Shown one piece after another: positions 1 through 10,489 of a DNA stretch of 64,000 nt (the stretch's first letter is position 1; every line of letters starts with the position of its first letter). Location of the stretch: the NCBI RefSeq assembly GCF_900497805.2, contig NW_020954576.1:74352605-74416604 (forward strand), read 5' to 3'. The position numbers were made by a program, and so were the translations under genes. The notes under the pieces are model-generated. The model searched no databases. It saw only the letters and a program-made list of their open reading frames with translations, and had not been told where the DNA came from. The DNA comes from Vombatus ursinus (lineage: Eukaryota > Chordata > Mammalia > Diprotodontia > Vombatidae).

Positions 1-1155
1 CTTATTTACTTACAATGGTTGAATTTAGAGATGCTATCAAATAATTCTGGCTTCTTTCTTCTAGTAGGTGGGAATTTGATGAGCATATTCTTTGTGCTAT
101 TAGCATTTTCACTGTTTTCTAGTCATGTTTATATACTCAAATATATAAAAAGGGATCAGTTATTACAGAAAAATATATTTAGAAGATCAGCAGGTGTTTT
201 GAGAAATCAAATTAACGTAGCATCTCCTCTGTTTCTGGGTAATAATAAATTGTCAAATGCACACATTATTGCTTACAATGACAATTTAAAAATCCACAAA
301 TTTTAAAGACTCTTGATGTTTTACTTCAAAAAAATCTATTTAATAGAAAAATCATTTAAAAAGAGGAAGCATAAAGGAGTTTACTTGTTTTGGCACCAAG
401 AATTCAAAAAACCGGATTTTTTTTTTTTGTAAAAAGTGCTTTCTTTGTAAAAAAAAAAAAATTCTGTGAGAATATTTAGTATGCATTCATAATATTATAT
501 TTGATAGACAATTTCTTTCACTTGAACCAATGTTACCTTAGAACCTAAGAATTCTGGGATACAGAGTGAATATCATAAAACAGATGGGCTATCACCTTAT
601 GTTCTAGTAAGTTTACCAGTTAATTCACAGCTACATTGATTTTCCTTTAGTCTATAGGATTGCAAAAGCTAAGCCACTTCTCTTTGTTCTGCATTTTTAG
701 GACTAAAATTCAGAAATGGTTAGGCTTTTTAAAGCTCCTTTGTGCCTTTTCTTTTTTCATTCAAAAGAATATTGTTAGCTATGCGTTCCCCTGGTCGAAG
801 TGAATCACACAGAGAGGCCGAGCACTTCAACCAAATAATACTGTATTAAACACTAGTCATACTTCACTGTATTGGGTCTCTCCCTACTCCTCGCCTTTCA
901 AAAGGTCCCTTACCAATCCAGTGTACCTGCCAAATGCTTGAAAAAGTCCTTGTTTCACGTGGCCGCTCTATTTTTGAACAGAGGTTTCTCTAGAAAATAC
1001 CTGAAATACTATTTGATGTTATATTAGTGGGGACTGTTAGAAAGTGGGGCAAAAGTGAAACCACTGAGTTCTGTACCTGGCCTATTTCATGGCCCTGTGT
1101 TTATCATTCCATTTAAAACTGAAAGTAGATGGTTAATTTTTATTTATTCATTTGA
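1..1155. other. Unassigned AT-rich intergenic stretch
   Basis: I recognise no gene, repeat family or RNA here. A poly-T run near 420 and a poly-A run near 450 are the only simple features. The open frame at 19-306 is hydrophobic at its start and resembles no family I know. It is most likely a chance frame in AT-rich DNA. The block at about 780-1130 is less AT-rich and could be unique sequence. Confidence 0.5.
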
Positions 1156-1159
1156 TAAT

Positions 1160-1328
1160 TGATTTCATAGTCACTTAACTTTACTCAGCCTCAATTTCCT
1201 CATCTGCAAAATTGTTGTTGTTGTTGTTTGTCCATCTGCAAAATAAGGGTAACAATAGCTACTTCAGAGAGCTGTTTTGAGGATCAAACAAGAGTCTCTC
1301 TCTCTCTCTCTCTCCCCATCTCTGTGTG

Positions 1329-1363
<35 letters not shown>

Positions 1364-1425
1364 ATAGTGTATATATACAGTGATTTGCAAACCTTAAAGA
1401 GCTGTATGTTAGCTATTAATATCGT
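1160..1425 (+). mobile_element. MIR-type SINE interrupted by microsatellites
   Basis: The order of motifs is that of MIR: a 'cctcaatttcctcatctgcaa' segment, then a segment on counting and a 'gaggatcaaac' segment, then the 'tttgcaaaccttaaagagctgtat' end. A (CT)n tract (1294-1314) and a (TA)n/(TATG)n tract (1329-1366) have expanded inside it, and the 'catctgcaaaat' motif occurs twice. MIR is a tRNA-headed CORE-SINE mobilised by L2. Confidence 0.65.
1294..1366. repeat. (CT)n and (TA/TATG)n microsatellites
   Basis: About ten CT units are followed, after a 14-base spacer, by about eleven TA units that grade into TATG units. They lie within a MIR copy. Confidence 0.9.
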
Positions 1426-1484
1426 TAACAAAGTCTTATAATATTATAAAAGGTGCTACAATAGATATCTTGGAATACAGATGT

Positions 1485-1725
1485 TTGACGGCTACCCTTC
1501 AGTAGTTTACAATCTAATAAGAAATAGGTAGAAATAACTATAATACAAGATAGGATAAAATAAGTGAAGAGTGATACAGATTAGTATAGGATTCAGAAGA
1601 AAGATGACTTCTGGATGCGGTGGTAAGAGCAGGCTTCAGAGGAGGCAGAATTTGAGTTGTCTTTAAAAGGTAGCTAAGCAGATTTTTCTGGAAGAGGAAT
1701 ATAATGGAAAGAACATGGGCCAAGA
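1485..1725 (-). mobile_element. Probable L2 LINE 3' fragment
   Basis: Read on the minus strand this weakly follows the L2 3' region. The plus strand has the 'acaatctaat' motif, then 'gaggcagaatttgagttgtcttt' and 'ctggaagaggaatat', which match the order seen in the better L2 tails of this window (3640-4000, 49770-50125). It is divergent and has no clear ends. Confidence 0.4.
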
Positions 1726-2131
1726 GATCCACTCACTTCTTGTGCCGTCTCTGCTGCAGGTTTCACGGATAACCTGACACAAGCATCAATACCAGTTTGC
1801 TCATCTGCAAATGAGGAGCTTGTAGTAAGTGACCTCTAAGCCCTCTTATAGCTCTAAAGGGTCTACATAAATCCACCCCCTGAGCTGAAGCAGTAGTTCT
1901 CTCTATATTGTCCGTTTTTTTCCTCTTTCAGAAAGTTTCTAAAACCACACCCTTCACAGCTCTACCTTATACAAGCCTGAAGTTGGGATAACTGTGTTTT
2001 CTTTTCACATTTCTGGTCAAATTAAAAATACACATTTGACGTATTAAAGACAATTACCATTCTAGAGCCATAACTTAAAGCATGAACTAGCGCATTAGAC
2101 TTTATATATTGACTATGTGTCCCTCGGCTAG

Positions 2132-2176
2132 TAGTAGGATCTTAGCTCTAGAGATAGAAGAGCTAAGATCCTACTA
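2132..2176. repeat. Perfect 18-bp inverted repeat (hairpin)
   Basis: The arm at 2132-2149 is the exact reverse complement of 2159-2176, with a 9-base loop between them. The right arm runs into a MIR-like sequence ('tagtctaacaccctcatttt'), so the left arm looks like an inverted local copy of the right one. That is what a short template switch during replication leaves behind. No RNA gene family is recognised. Confidence 0.85.
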
Positions 2177-2298
2177 GTCTAACACCCTCATTTTACAAAC
2201 GGGGAAACCAAGACCCAGCGATGTTAAGTGATTTACCCAAGATCATACACAGGTAGGGTAGGTGCTATTATTTTCATTTTATAGGTGAGGAAACTAAA

Positions 2299-3024
2299 TT
2301 GTTGTCGTTCATCCTTTATTTATTTATTTATTTATTTTTGGTTAGGCAATAGGGTTAAGTGACTTGCCCAGGGTCACACAGCTAGTAAGTGTTATGTGTC
2401 TGAGGTCAGATTTGAACTCAGGTCCTCCTGAATCTGGGACCCGTGCTCTATCCACTGCGCCACCTAGCTGCCCCTCATCTTTTATTTTTGAAGAGGACCA
2501 ATGATATCACTGGGTGATGTCTTGATTTGAGAATGAATTGGATTTAAGTGATACAGAGTTGCACAAAATCATCAGCCTCATTCTCTCTTCCTGAATTACT
2601 GAAGTCCAGGGATAGGAAAAAAGTCAAGAAAAATGGAGATGGCCCAGGATACAGCAGATAACCTTAGCTTCTTCAGTGTTCAACCAAGCTCTAAGCACTC
2701 CACAGACCTGCTTCAGCAGTCTTCATGACCATGGGAACAAATGTTATCATCCACCCACTCCACCAGGGCAAGTTTTCATATGCTTGGGGAAAACATCTCC
2801 CCAACATACCAATGGGTTTGAGACCTGTCAGTTACCCTCCACCTGGCTTAGCCTGTCTGCTGAGACAGTTTTACTAGTGTGGTCACTGGGCATGCTACAG
2901 GCTCTTGGAGCCACAGATGAGAGTTGGGTAAAGGTGGACACCAAAGGAGGATGAGCAGCCCTGAAAGGGCTTGCTAAGCCCCATACCAGAGGTGCTAGTT
3001 CTCCTGAACACCCCATACACCCCA
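2299..3024 (+). mobile_element. R1-family interspersed repeat, with a nested SINE-A
   Basis: R1 is my label for a repeat that I cannot place in a named family. Its head reads roughly TTGTTGTTTGTCC, then 'gaagaggaccaatgacatca', then 'gaattggatttaagtgag'. The head recurs at 8156, 13767, 23122 and 59602 (minus). This copy is flanked by an 8-bp duplication (GAAACTAA) and holds a SINE-A at 2321-2474. Its last ~350 bases differ from those of the other copies, so it may be another subfamily or a composite. An 8-bp duplication would suit a hAT-type DNA transposon, but I see no terminal inverted repeats. Confidence 0.55.
2321..2474 (-). mobile_element. SINE-A (tRNA-headed marsupial SINE)
   Basis: This is a full-length antisense copy: poly-T end, 'ggttaggcaatagggttaagtgactt', and the head end 'gcgccacctagctgcccc'. 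It sits inside R1, with near-identical flanks of the type CATC(C)TTTATT on both sides. Such SINEs carry an internal Pol III promoter (A and B boxes) and are probably moved by L1. Confidence 0.85.
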
Positions 3025-3349
3025 GAAACTAAGTCAGGCAGAGGTTAAATGACTTGCTTAAGGTCATACAGCTAGAAAGTGTCTGAGGTTAGATTTGAAC
3101 TAATAATAATAGTTATTATATATGTAGGACTTATTGCCTTCCTTCTCACCCAACCTCTTAGTACTCCAGGCAAAAATAATAGTATGCATCTCTTCTCATT
3201 AATATGCAACAATGGATGTAAAGCACTTTGTAAGCCTTAATGAGATATGTAAATGCTAGTTATTTGTCAAATCAACAAGCACTTATTAAGTACCTACTAT
3301 GTATTATTATTATTGTTATCATTATCACAGTCATCATCAGCATTAGCAT

Positions 3350-3630
3350 CTGATAACCCCTATACCAATGAAATCACAGGTCTGACCCAAAACAACAAAA
3401 AAAAACTTATGAATTGGAAAGGATCTTATATACTCTGAAGGCAATTGGTGGTGCACAGAATTCTCAGCTTGGAGCCAGGAAGAACTGGGTTTGAATCATG
3501 TCTCAGACACTTAAGAGCTAAGTGATTCTGGGCAAGTCACCTAGCCTCACTCGGAGTCTCAGTTTCCTTTTCTGTAAAATAGGATAATATCATCTACCTT
3601 ACAGGAATATTGTGAGGACCAAATGAAATT
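3350..3630 (+). mobile_element. CORE-SINE tail fragment and a MIR
   Basis: Bases 3350-3390 contain 'cctataccaatgaaatcaca', the 3' tail I associate with a marsupial CORE-SINE; the tail's parent type is seen again near 48395. From 3445 a MIR follows in the plus direction, with the B-box region 'gggtttgaatcatgtctcag' and then 'gggcaagtcac', 'ctgtaaaatagg' and 'tattgtgaggaccaaatga'. Confidence 0.6.
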
Positions 3631-3639
3631 GTATCGAAT

Positions 3640-4035
3640 CAATCAATGAACAAGTATTTGTTAACTTTATAATTTGAACTTAACAAATATATCCGGCACT
3701 GGGAATACAAAAACAAATGAAACAGTCCCTGCCTTCAGAGAGCTTACATTCTTTTCTAGGAAGAGACAACATCTACACATATAAGGATATAAAAATAAAT
3801 ATAAGGTAATCTAACGGGATTGAGAAGGGACAGACACCCATAGTTGAGGGGTGACTCAGGAAAGGTCTCATATAGGAGGGGGGATTTAAGCTGATTTTTG
3901 AAGGAAATTAGGAGTCTAAGAGGTGAGATGAGGGGAAAGGGCATTCCAGACATGGGGGATAGCCAAGGCAAAGGCCCAGAGCTGACAGATGATGGTGATG
4001 TGAGAATGTGTGTAAAGCCCTTTGCAAACCATAAA
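3640..4035 (-). mobile_element. L2 LINE 3' end
   Basis: In minus orientation this is the L2 3' untranslated end. It carries the 'atcaatcaatgaacaagtat' tail, then 'gtccctgccttcagagagct' and 'gagggcattccagac'-type blocks. Bases 4000-4067 look like a separate MIR piece. No ORF survives. Confidence 0.65.
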
Positions 4036-4067
4036 GCTTCAGCTCTTATTCTACAGATAAAGAAACT

Positions 4068-4306
4068 GGGTAGCACAGCAGATAGAGTGCTGGGCCTAGA
4101 GTCAGGAAGACTCCTCTTCCTGAGTTCAAATCTGACCTCAGATACTTAGTAGCTGTGTGACCCTGGGCAAGTCACTTAACCTTCTTTGCTTCAGTTTCCT
4201 CATCTGTAAAATGAGCTGGAGAAGAAAATGGCAAATAACTCCAGTATCTTTGCTAAGAAAATTCTAAGTGAGGTCGCAAAGAGTCTGACATGACTGAACA
4301 ACAAAG
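4068..4306 (+). mobile_element. SINE-B (CORE-SINE with RTE-like 3' end)
   Basis: The copy has a tRNA-like head and the CORE block ('tagctgtgtgaccctgggca'). It also has 'aaatgagctggagaagaaaa' and a 3' end reading 'gagtctgacatgactgaaca'. That end resembles the 3' terminus of RTE/BovB LINEs, which are the likely source of its enzymes. Confidence 0.8.
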
Positions 4307-4364
4307 AAACTGAAGACCAAGGAGATGAATTTTTTGGGGGGGTTTGGGGGGGATGACATGATAC

Positions 4365-4425
4365 CATACAATAAACCTTTATTGAGTGTCTACTATGTGC
4401 CAGGCATTCTGCTAAGGGGGTGGGG
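4365..4425 (-). mobile_element. L2/MIR tail fragment
   Basis: It contains 'ttattgagtgtctactatgt' followed by 'gccaggcattctgctaag', which is the antisense tail shared by L2 and MIR. Confidence 0.5.
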
Positions 4426-4429
4426 GTGA

Positions 4430-6220
4430 GAGTGAAAGGAAGGAAAGAAAGGTGAGGAAGAGTGCCAGAGTGTTCTCAGCTTTGGGGCATGATGAAGATG
4501 ATGGTGGAGTCAAAATCAAGCAAGAGCATCTAGTGTCAGATCTATGATGTCTGGTATTTCTAGCCCCCTATAAAGGGAAGCTCTGGAAAGAGTTTTTTGC
4601 TCCTCTCTCCAACTGTCCAATCAGAGAGGCAGAAGCAACTCAGAGCACTGATGAGGTGTAAGGACCAGAACTGAGGCAATCTCCATGATGGTGAGTTTCT
4701 TCTTGGATGAGATCTGGAACTCTCTTGATTGACCTGAGTTATCTTGCTCCCAGTAGGAGAGCTCCTTCATTCTGTATTGTCTGGTACATAGTCTCCTGTG
4801 TATATATTCTCTGATTTCTATTTTATTACAATTGGGAAAAGTGGGTTTCTTTGCTATTCACTATATGTGTTTGTTGTGGAACTGGTATTTGGTGGGAAAG
4901 GGGTTAAGTCTTGGATATAAAGCGTAGGGTCTCCTTTCCCTCCAATAATAATGAGACAAAGTTATCAGAAGTTGGAGTAAACCTGATCATATTCCCTAGA
5001 TGAACAATATTTAAAGGAACAGATAGATATGATCCTAGTTTGATATCCCTTCACTCTGAGGAGAGCAGAGGGGCCTCTGGTCCGAATCTACTTTCCCTCC
5101 TAGAAAGAGAAGAGTTGGGGGTGAAGAGGCTAGAAATGTCAATTCTGCTTCCTTTTAAACCACACACAATGACAGCCCTCACCACAGATGGGCCTCTCTA
5201 CACTTGGGTTCTTTCCCTGAACAGTAATGAGATAGAGATAAGAAATTTTTAAATGTACAAAACTATAGTGTGAAATCTGGCCTTACAGTAATTAATTTCT
5301 CTATAGTAGGACCTCTTCAGAAAGATGGGGAAATCAAAGTATCCAAAGATTTGTCCAATTAAAAAAATGATAAGATGAAAGTCATTTATTTTTGGAAATA
5401 ATGCAGAGAAGGGAAGAAAAAAAAAACAAAATGAAATGCCTAATTTTGCCTAAATTGAAATTAATTTAGGTGAGGAATAAGGTTTCTAGTATGTAACCGA
5501 GGCTGTCTATGCTATTTAAACAGGACAATTACTAGCACTTCATTTGTGCTATCAACTCAAAAAAAGTTGACAAATAATAATTCTATAGCATTTGTCTTAA
5601 TTATTAGTGTGAAAGATGAAAATCTTCAGTTTATAGATAAACCAAAACAGACAATTAGCAGTAATAACATATGTCAACCTGAAATAAAGATTACCAAAGT
5701 AGCAAAAATTAGAATTTTTAATCAAGGCATGGAGTTGCAGTTTGGGGCACCAAGCATGCACCAAAATATTGGAGTGCTCAGCAGGGGCAGAGTTAAATAT
5801 ATCTCAACAGGGAGGGACTCTCATGGGAGGCACAGCCTGGAGAAGCTGTTATGTAAGTTGTTTTGCATAACACCCAAAAGTCCATAGAGAAGGCCAGGAA
5901 GGCTCAGAAGTGGTAACATCTGGTCAGGAGGGTGGACTCCTTTTAAGTGTTTTAAGGTTTAAAAAGTGCTTTACGCATATCACCTCATTAGACTGTCTCA
6001 TATCACTTGACTATATCATCACTTTCATCACATGATGCTATCTTCAGTTCTGTGTAAAAGAAGTTAACAAATATAGTCCTTTCGTTCTCAAATGATACAG
6101 GTCAAAGGCTAGGGTTCCCCTGAGCTGCACATATGTCCACGACAGGAAATGCTCTGCACACAGTTTCTATTTGTCCATACGCAATCTAAGATAAGCAAAG
6201 CTGGCCCTAGAAGTAGTAAG
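4430..6220. other. Unassigned stretch; possible old LTR at 4430-5020
   Basis: I recognise no gene. Bases 4430-5020 have a TATA-like 'ccctataaagggaa' about 45% of the way in and a T-rich end, which would suit an LTR. I cannot match the block to the LTR family elsewhere in this window. The remainder (open frames at 5040-5252 and 5546-5887 included) resembles no protein I know. Bases 5940-6000 include MIR-like 'aaaaagtgctttacgcatat'. Confidence 0.35.
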
Positions 6221-6462
6221 AGTTATTTATATAACAAATATTTATTGAGTGCCTTGCCCTTAGCAGCACTAAAAGTTTAATGAAGGAATGAATGACACCT
6301 GGGGAAAGCCTGTGGTAGACAGAAAGACACATCATCCACCTTTCCCACCTGGTAGATATACATTAAAAAAGGAAGAGCGAAGCAGAATTCTTGTCAAGTT
6401 GCCTTATGGATATTCTCCTACCTATGTATTTATGAAACTGTTCACTTTTCTTGTTCTCTTAA

Positions 6463-7014
6463 TGATGAGAATGTGACCTAACCTCAAAAAGGAAAAACCC
6501 TGGACTTTCCTAGGTGGGCAAATCTCTGGTGTTTGCCTGAGGCTATAATCCCATCAATTGGCCTTTCATTGTGGCTAAACCCTATCTCCCAATTCTCTGT
6601 TACCCTTAACATAGCCTAGCCCACCATTGTCTTACCACCCTATGGCCATTCCCACCCTTAATCCTATCTAGGCTCCATTCTCTCTTGGCCACATGGCCCA
6701 GGTCCCTGGCAATCTATTACTTCACAGTCCCAGCAGACTACCTGGCCACTTCTAGGTCCCTCCCACAGTCTTTCTGTATATAAGGTCCATCTTGTCTCCA
6801 TTAAGGTGCTAAGAGTCTTACAATCTAGCCACTGCTCAGATTTTTTACAATCTGGCCAATAGCTCATAGATGCTCAGATTCCTTAAGAGTCTGGCTAATA
6901 TGGTGGATCTTCAATAAACCTTGTCTTTGGCTGAAAGAAAGCTTGGCTAAAAATTCTTTCGGGCAGGACCTGCATGTCATGATCTCAAGGTTCCAGCACC
7001 TCTAGACCTCATCA
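6463..7014 (+). mobile_element. Solo LTR, class I (gammaretrovirus-like) ERV family, copy 1
   Basis: The element begins TGATGAG and ends CCTCATCA, an imperfect TGATG...CATCA inverted terminus. It has a 'ctgtatataaggtcc' TATA region and an AATAAA signal ('cttcaataaaccttgtcttt'). The flanking 4-bp target duplication (TTAA/TTAC) has one mismatch. No internal gag-pol-env region adjoins it, so this is a solo LTR fossil left by LTR-LTR recombination. It is clearly related to the copies at 8479 and 17561. It looks middle-aged, since the copies differ noticeably from one another. Confidence 0.8.
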
Positions 7015-7214
7015 TTACTATCTGTGATAGAACTGATATCTACCAAGTTTCTCCTTCCCCAGTCTACTTCCAGTATGGATTAAGGTAGATTTTCTCTAAA
7101 AGCCCAACAAAGCCAGGACTGATTGGCTCAGGGGTGGAGTAAAACTCAAATTACACCTCCCAGATACAGCTTCCTGGTGGCCTCTGGCTGTACTGATGTG
7201 GCGTTCTGGTCATC

Positions 7215-7490
7215 TAGGGAAAGAAGAAAGGAAATAAGGAAACAAGCATTTATTAAGTGCCTATTAGTACCAGGTACAATGCTAAGCACTTTACAAGTAT
7301 TATCTCATTTGATCCTCACAATAGCCCTTGGGAGACAAATGGTATTATTATCCCCATTGAACAGTTGGGGAAACTGAGGTAGATAGAGGTTAAGTGACTT
7401 GTCCGAGGTCATTGAGCTAGCATCAGAGGCTGGATATGAAATCAGGTCCTCTAGACTATGTTCTATTCACTGGTCAGCCTAGTTGCCTAG
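7215..7490 (-). mobile_element. MIR-type SINE, near full length
   Basis: Antisense MIR motifs occur in order: 'tattaagtgcctattagtac', 'ctcatttgatcctcacaata', 'ggggaaactgaggtagatag', and an ending with 'cagcctagttgcc'. It lies between unassigned pieces at 7015-7214 and 7491-7734. Confidence 0.75.
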
Positions 7491-7823
7491 GGGTATAAAA
7501 GATCCCACCCACATGGAATCATGCCCTTTAGACTTGGTAGATTCCAAAAGACCACACCCTCTCCTGCAACACACATACATTTCTAGATAAAGAATAATGG
7601 GGGCCTTCTTTTGTTAACTGTCTGATTTAGTTCCAACCAGGAACCTAAACTAATAGGTGTCAGCTTCAAGGCCACTCCTAACACCATCTGGCCAATCCTG
7701 ATATTCAGCATCCCCCTCCCCCTCCATGAACATTCCCTGTGGCTCAGTCTTACGGTCCTTTCTCCTTTTTTATAGACTATCTCTACATGATATCATCAAT
7801 TCCTACAGTTTCAACTGGTATCT

Positions 7824-8150
7824 CTATACAGATAAGGAAGGTTACAAGTTAAGTGCTTATAGTGTGCCTGCCAGCTATGTGCTAAATGCTGAAGATACAA
7901 ATAAGAATAAAAAGAAAGATAGTCCCAACTCTCCAGGGATGAAGGGAAAACAACAGTCCAAAAAGAGCTGGATAGTTTTGGGGGTAAAGAAAAGAAGAAG
8001 GTGCCTGGCTCACAGGCACAGTGTTGAAGAAAGTGGGGAGCAGAGTAAAGACTGGGCCCTTTCACAAAATGGAGGATCCAAAAGGAACCTTGCCAACTGG
8101 AGAAGGGTCCCAGGCCTTGTGGAGGAATATTCCAGGGTTAGCAGACTTTT
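7824..8150 (-). mobile_element. L2-tail-like insertion within the L2 copy
   Basis: It begins 'gttaagtgcttatagtgtgc' and continues with 'gatacaaataagaataaaaa', in the order of an antisense L2 3' end. It later has 'ggaggaatattccag'. The open frame that runs across it (7726-8196) is a chance read-through of repeats. Confidence 0.45.
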
Positions 8151-8155
8151 AGTGA

Positions 8156-8270
8156 TTGTTGTTTGTCCCTTGTTCTCAAAGTGTCTTGACTTATGAATTG
8201 GATTTAAGTGAGGCAGAGCTTTGAAAAGGATTCCCAGGCCTCAGGCAATGAGGGAAGTTGCAGCATAATA
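8156..8270 (+). mobile_element. R1 head fragment
   Basis: 'TTGTTGTTTGTCC' and 'cttgttctcaaag' are followed directly by 'tgtcttgacttatgaattgg', so the middle of the R1 head is deleted in this copy. Confidence 0.55.
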
Positions 8271-8478
8271 ATAGAAATAGAGAAGGCATGGTTTTGAAAT
8301 TTAGAAGGTCAGTGGGATAAGGCCCAAATCTGTATATCCCAATCTCATTTTTTCTTTGGAGTTCTTTCAAATTACCTGTTGGATATTCCATAGACTCTCA
8401 AACTCAATATGTCTTTCCCCTTCAACTCACTTCTCCTAACCGATTTCTGTTGAGGTTATCCTTCCAATAACATAGATC

Positions 8479-8952
8479 TGATGGGGTTGGGATCTGGGCC
8501 CCAGAAATGAAAAACCCTGGGCTTTCCCACAAGACCAAATCTCTGGCATTCCCCCTGAGGCTATAATCTCATCAACTGTCCTTTCATCGTGGACCTCCCT
8601 ATGGCCCCAGGCCATTTCTCCATTCTCCCTTGGCCAAGTGGTCCGGGTCCCTGGAATTCTATTACCTCATAGACCACTTGGCCACTCCCAGATTCCTCCC
8701 ATAGTCTTTCTGTATATAAGATTCTTATAATCTAGCCACTGGTCAGATTCCTAAAATCTAGCCACTGCTCAGATTCTTATAATCTAGCCACTGCTCACCC
8801 ATGTTCAGACTCCTTAAGAGTCTGCCCAATATGACAGATGTTCTAATAAACCTTGTCTTTGGCTGAAAGAAGGTTTGGGTCGAATGCTTTCGGGCCGGAC
8901 CCACGTGTTGTGATTTTGGGTCCCAGGGCCCCTGAACCCCTAAACTGCATCA
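8479..8952 (+). mobile_element. Solo LTR, same ERV family, copy 2
   Basis: It runs from TGATGGGG to CTGCATCA and is bounded by a perfect 4-bp duplication (GATC at 8475-8478 and 8953-8956). The 'ctgtatataag' TATA region and the 'aataaaccttgtctttggct' polyadenylation region are shared with copy 1. A tandem of 'tctagccact' repeats lies upstream of the polyadenylation region. There is no internal proviral sequence. It is inserted in an L2 LINE. Confidence 0.88.
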
Positions 8953-9299
8953 GATCCACAATCCAATAGTCATCCTCAACTCTTCATTCTCATCTCACCC
9001 AATTCCATATCCAATTATTTGCCAATTCTTATCAATTTTCTCTCATAAAAATCTTTCACATCCATCTCTTTCTCTCTGCTCTCTACATTATCTTATATTT
9101 TATACTTCTAAAATAGCCTCTTAATTGGTCTTCCTGCATCCAGCCTCATATCTCTTCAGCTGATCATCCATAAATCTGACAAACTGATATTTCATCTTTC
9201 TCTCCATCTCCTTCAATCTAGCATCCACTCTCACTATTATACTGAACAATGATTCCTAATTAGCAAACCCAATGGCCTATTCTCAGTCCTCCATGGCCT

Positions 9300-9660
9300 T
9301 GAGGCTGCTAGGTAGCACACTGGATAGAGAACTGGGCTTGTAGTCAAAAAGACCTGCATTCAAATCTTGCCTTAGACATTTAACAGCTATGTGACTCTAG
9401 CTGAACCCATTTAGCCTCTGTCCATCTCACTTTCCTCAACTGTAAAATGGGGATAATAATACCTCTAAGGAGAGTTGTAAGGATCAAGTAAGATCCTATT
9501 TACAAAACATTTTGCACAGTGCCTGTCAAATAGTAGGTGCTTAATAAATTATTGTTTTCTTCCTTCCTTCCTTTGGTTGTTAAGGGATCAAATGAGATGA
9601 TATCTATAAAACACTTAGCATAATACCTGGCACATAGTGGGAGATTAATAAACGCTTGTT
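9300..9660 (+). mobile_element. MIR-type SINEs, tandem pieces
   Basis: A full plus-strand MIR runs from the 'gctaggtagcacactggata' head through 'ctgtaaaatggggataataa' to 'tagtaggtgcttaataaatt'. A second tail ('gataatacctggcacatag'-like, then 'gagattaataaacgcttg') follows after a TTCC-rich spacer. Confidence 0.75.
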
Positions 9661-10009
9661 TTCTTACTGTTCCTTCTCCTCAGCCTCCTTGATGTCTCTT
9701 AAGTATTGTTGTGATGATGCAAAGGATCTCTCACTTCTTCTGACTTATCTTCCCCTACCCCAGAAGTCCCAAGGAACATCAATGTATGGAACTCCTAAAA
9801 GGTGATCATCAGCTCTTCATACAAGTATAAAATTTATATTCATTTATTCTCTATTTTTTCTCATTTCCTCCAATGACTATTCTAAAGCTCTTCTCTCCTC
9901 ACAAACCCATCCTAACCACCTCCTTTGAAAAAAAAATGAAGCCACCAGTCATAAGAGCCCTTGTTTCCTGCTCCACAACTCAAAACCCCTCTGCATCTGC
10001 ATTTATCTT
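9661..10009. other. Unassigned stretch
   Basis: No gene is seen. Composition and C/T bias resemble decayed plus-strand L2, but I cannot align it. Confidence 0.3.
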
Positions 10010-10440
10010 CTCCTCCTTTGATCGATGAGGAAGCCATAGTCCTTCTTGTCAAATCAGCCTCTTAACTTATACCTTCCATCCCATCTCATCTTGTCTTCTT
10101 TAAGAGACTGATTGATCAACAATCTCATCCTCTCTCTTTTTTTTCCTCTTTCTTTGTCTCTTTCTCTTCCCCAATTTATATCTACTGACTTCTTTCACAC
10201 TGCTTACAAACATATTCAAGTCTTTACCATCCTTAAAAAAAATCAACCCTTGCTTGACCTTGCCATCTTCTCAAGGTGCCATCCTATATTTCTCATCCTT
10301 TTCACTGCCAAACCCCTAGAATCATATACATTTGCTACTTCCATTTCTTCTTCAACCACTCATTTTTCAACTCCTTGTAGTCTAGCTACAACTCAACTGA
10401 AACTATTTTCCTTGAGGTTGCTAAGGAGCCCTTAACTTTT
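10010..10440 (+). mobile_element. L2 LINE fragment (upstream of the RT core)
   Basis: The order 'tatttctcatccttttcact', 'gccaaacccctagaa', 'aactcaactgaaactatttt' and 'aggttgctaaggagccc' follows the L2 region encoding 'KLLE...LHFLSS...ETAL'. The 107-residue open frame at 10112-10435 is part of it in a non-coding register. Confidence 0.55.
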
Positions 10441-10489
10441 AAACCTGATACTCTTCTCAGTCCCCATGTTCCTGACTTTCTCTGGACTT

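Larger units (their letters stand above)
2176..3110 (-). mobile_element. MIR-type SINE split by an R1 insertion
   Basis: Minus-strand MIR sequence occupies 2176-2298 and resumes at 3025-3110 ('cagaggttaaatgacttgctt', then the 'cagctag' box). The 8-bp GAAACTAA stands at both edges of the interrupting block (2290-2297 and 3025-3032), so the interruption is an insertion and not two separate MIRs. Confidence 0.65.
7735..9285 (+). mobile_element. L2 LINE (reverse transcriptase to 3' region), multiply interrupted
   Basis: Three plus-strand pieces follow the L2 reverse-transcriptase/3' order. Bases 7735-7823 encode a decayed version of the 'DDIINS...FNWYLYTD' stretch that lies before the catalytic aspartates. 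Bases 8305-8478 carry the 'actctcaaactcaatatgtc' region. Bases 8953-9285 carry 'catcctcaactcttcattct' and on. The first gap (7824-8304) holds an antisense L2-tail-like block and an R1 head. The second gap is the solo LTR at 8479-8952, whose 4-bp duplication proves insertion. L2 encodes an endonuclease/reverse transcriptase. This copy is a dead fragment. Confidence 0.7.

Noticed and set aside
7726-8196. 156-residue open frame
   Set aside because: It runs through an L2 fragment and an antisense L2-like tail; no single protein is encoded.
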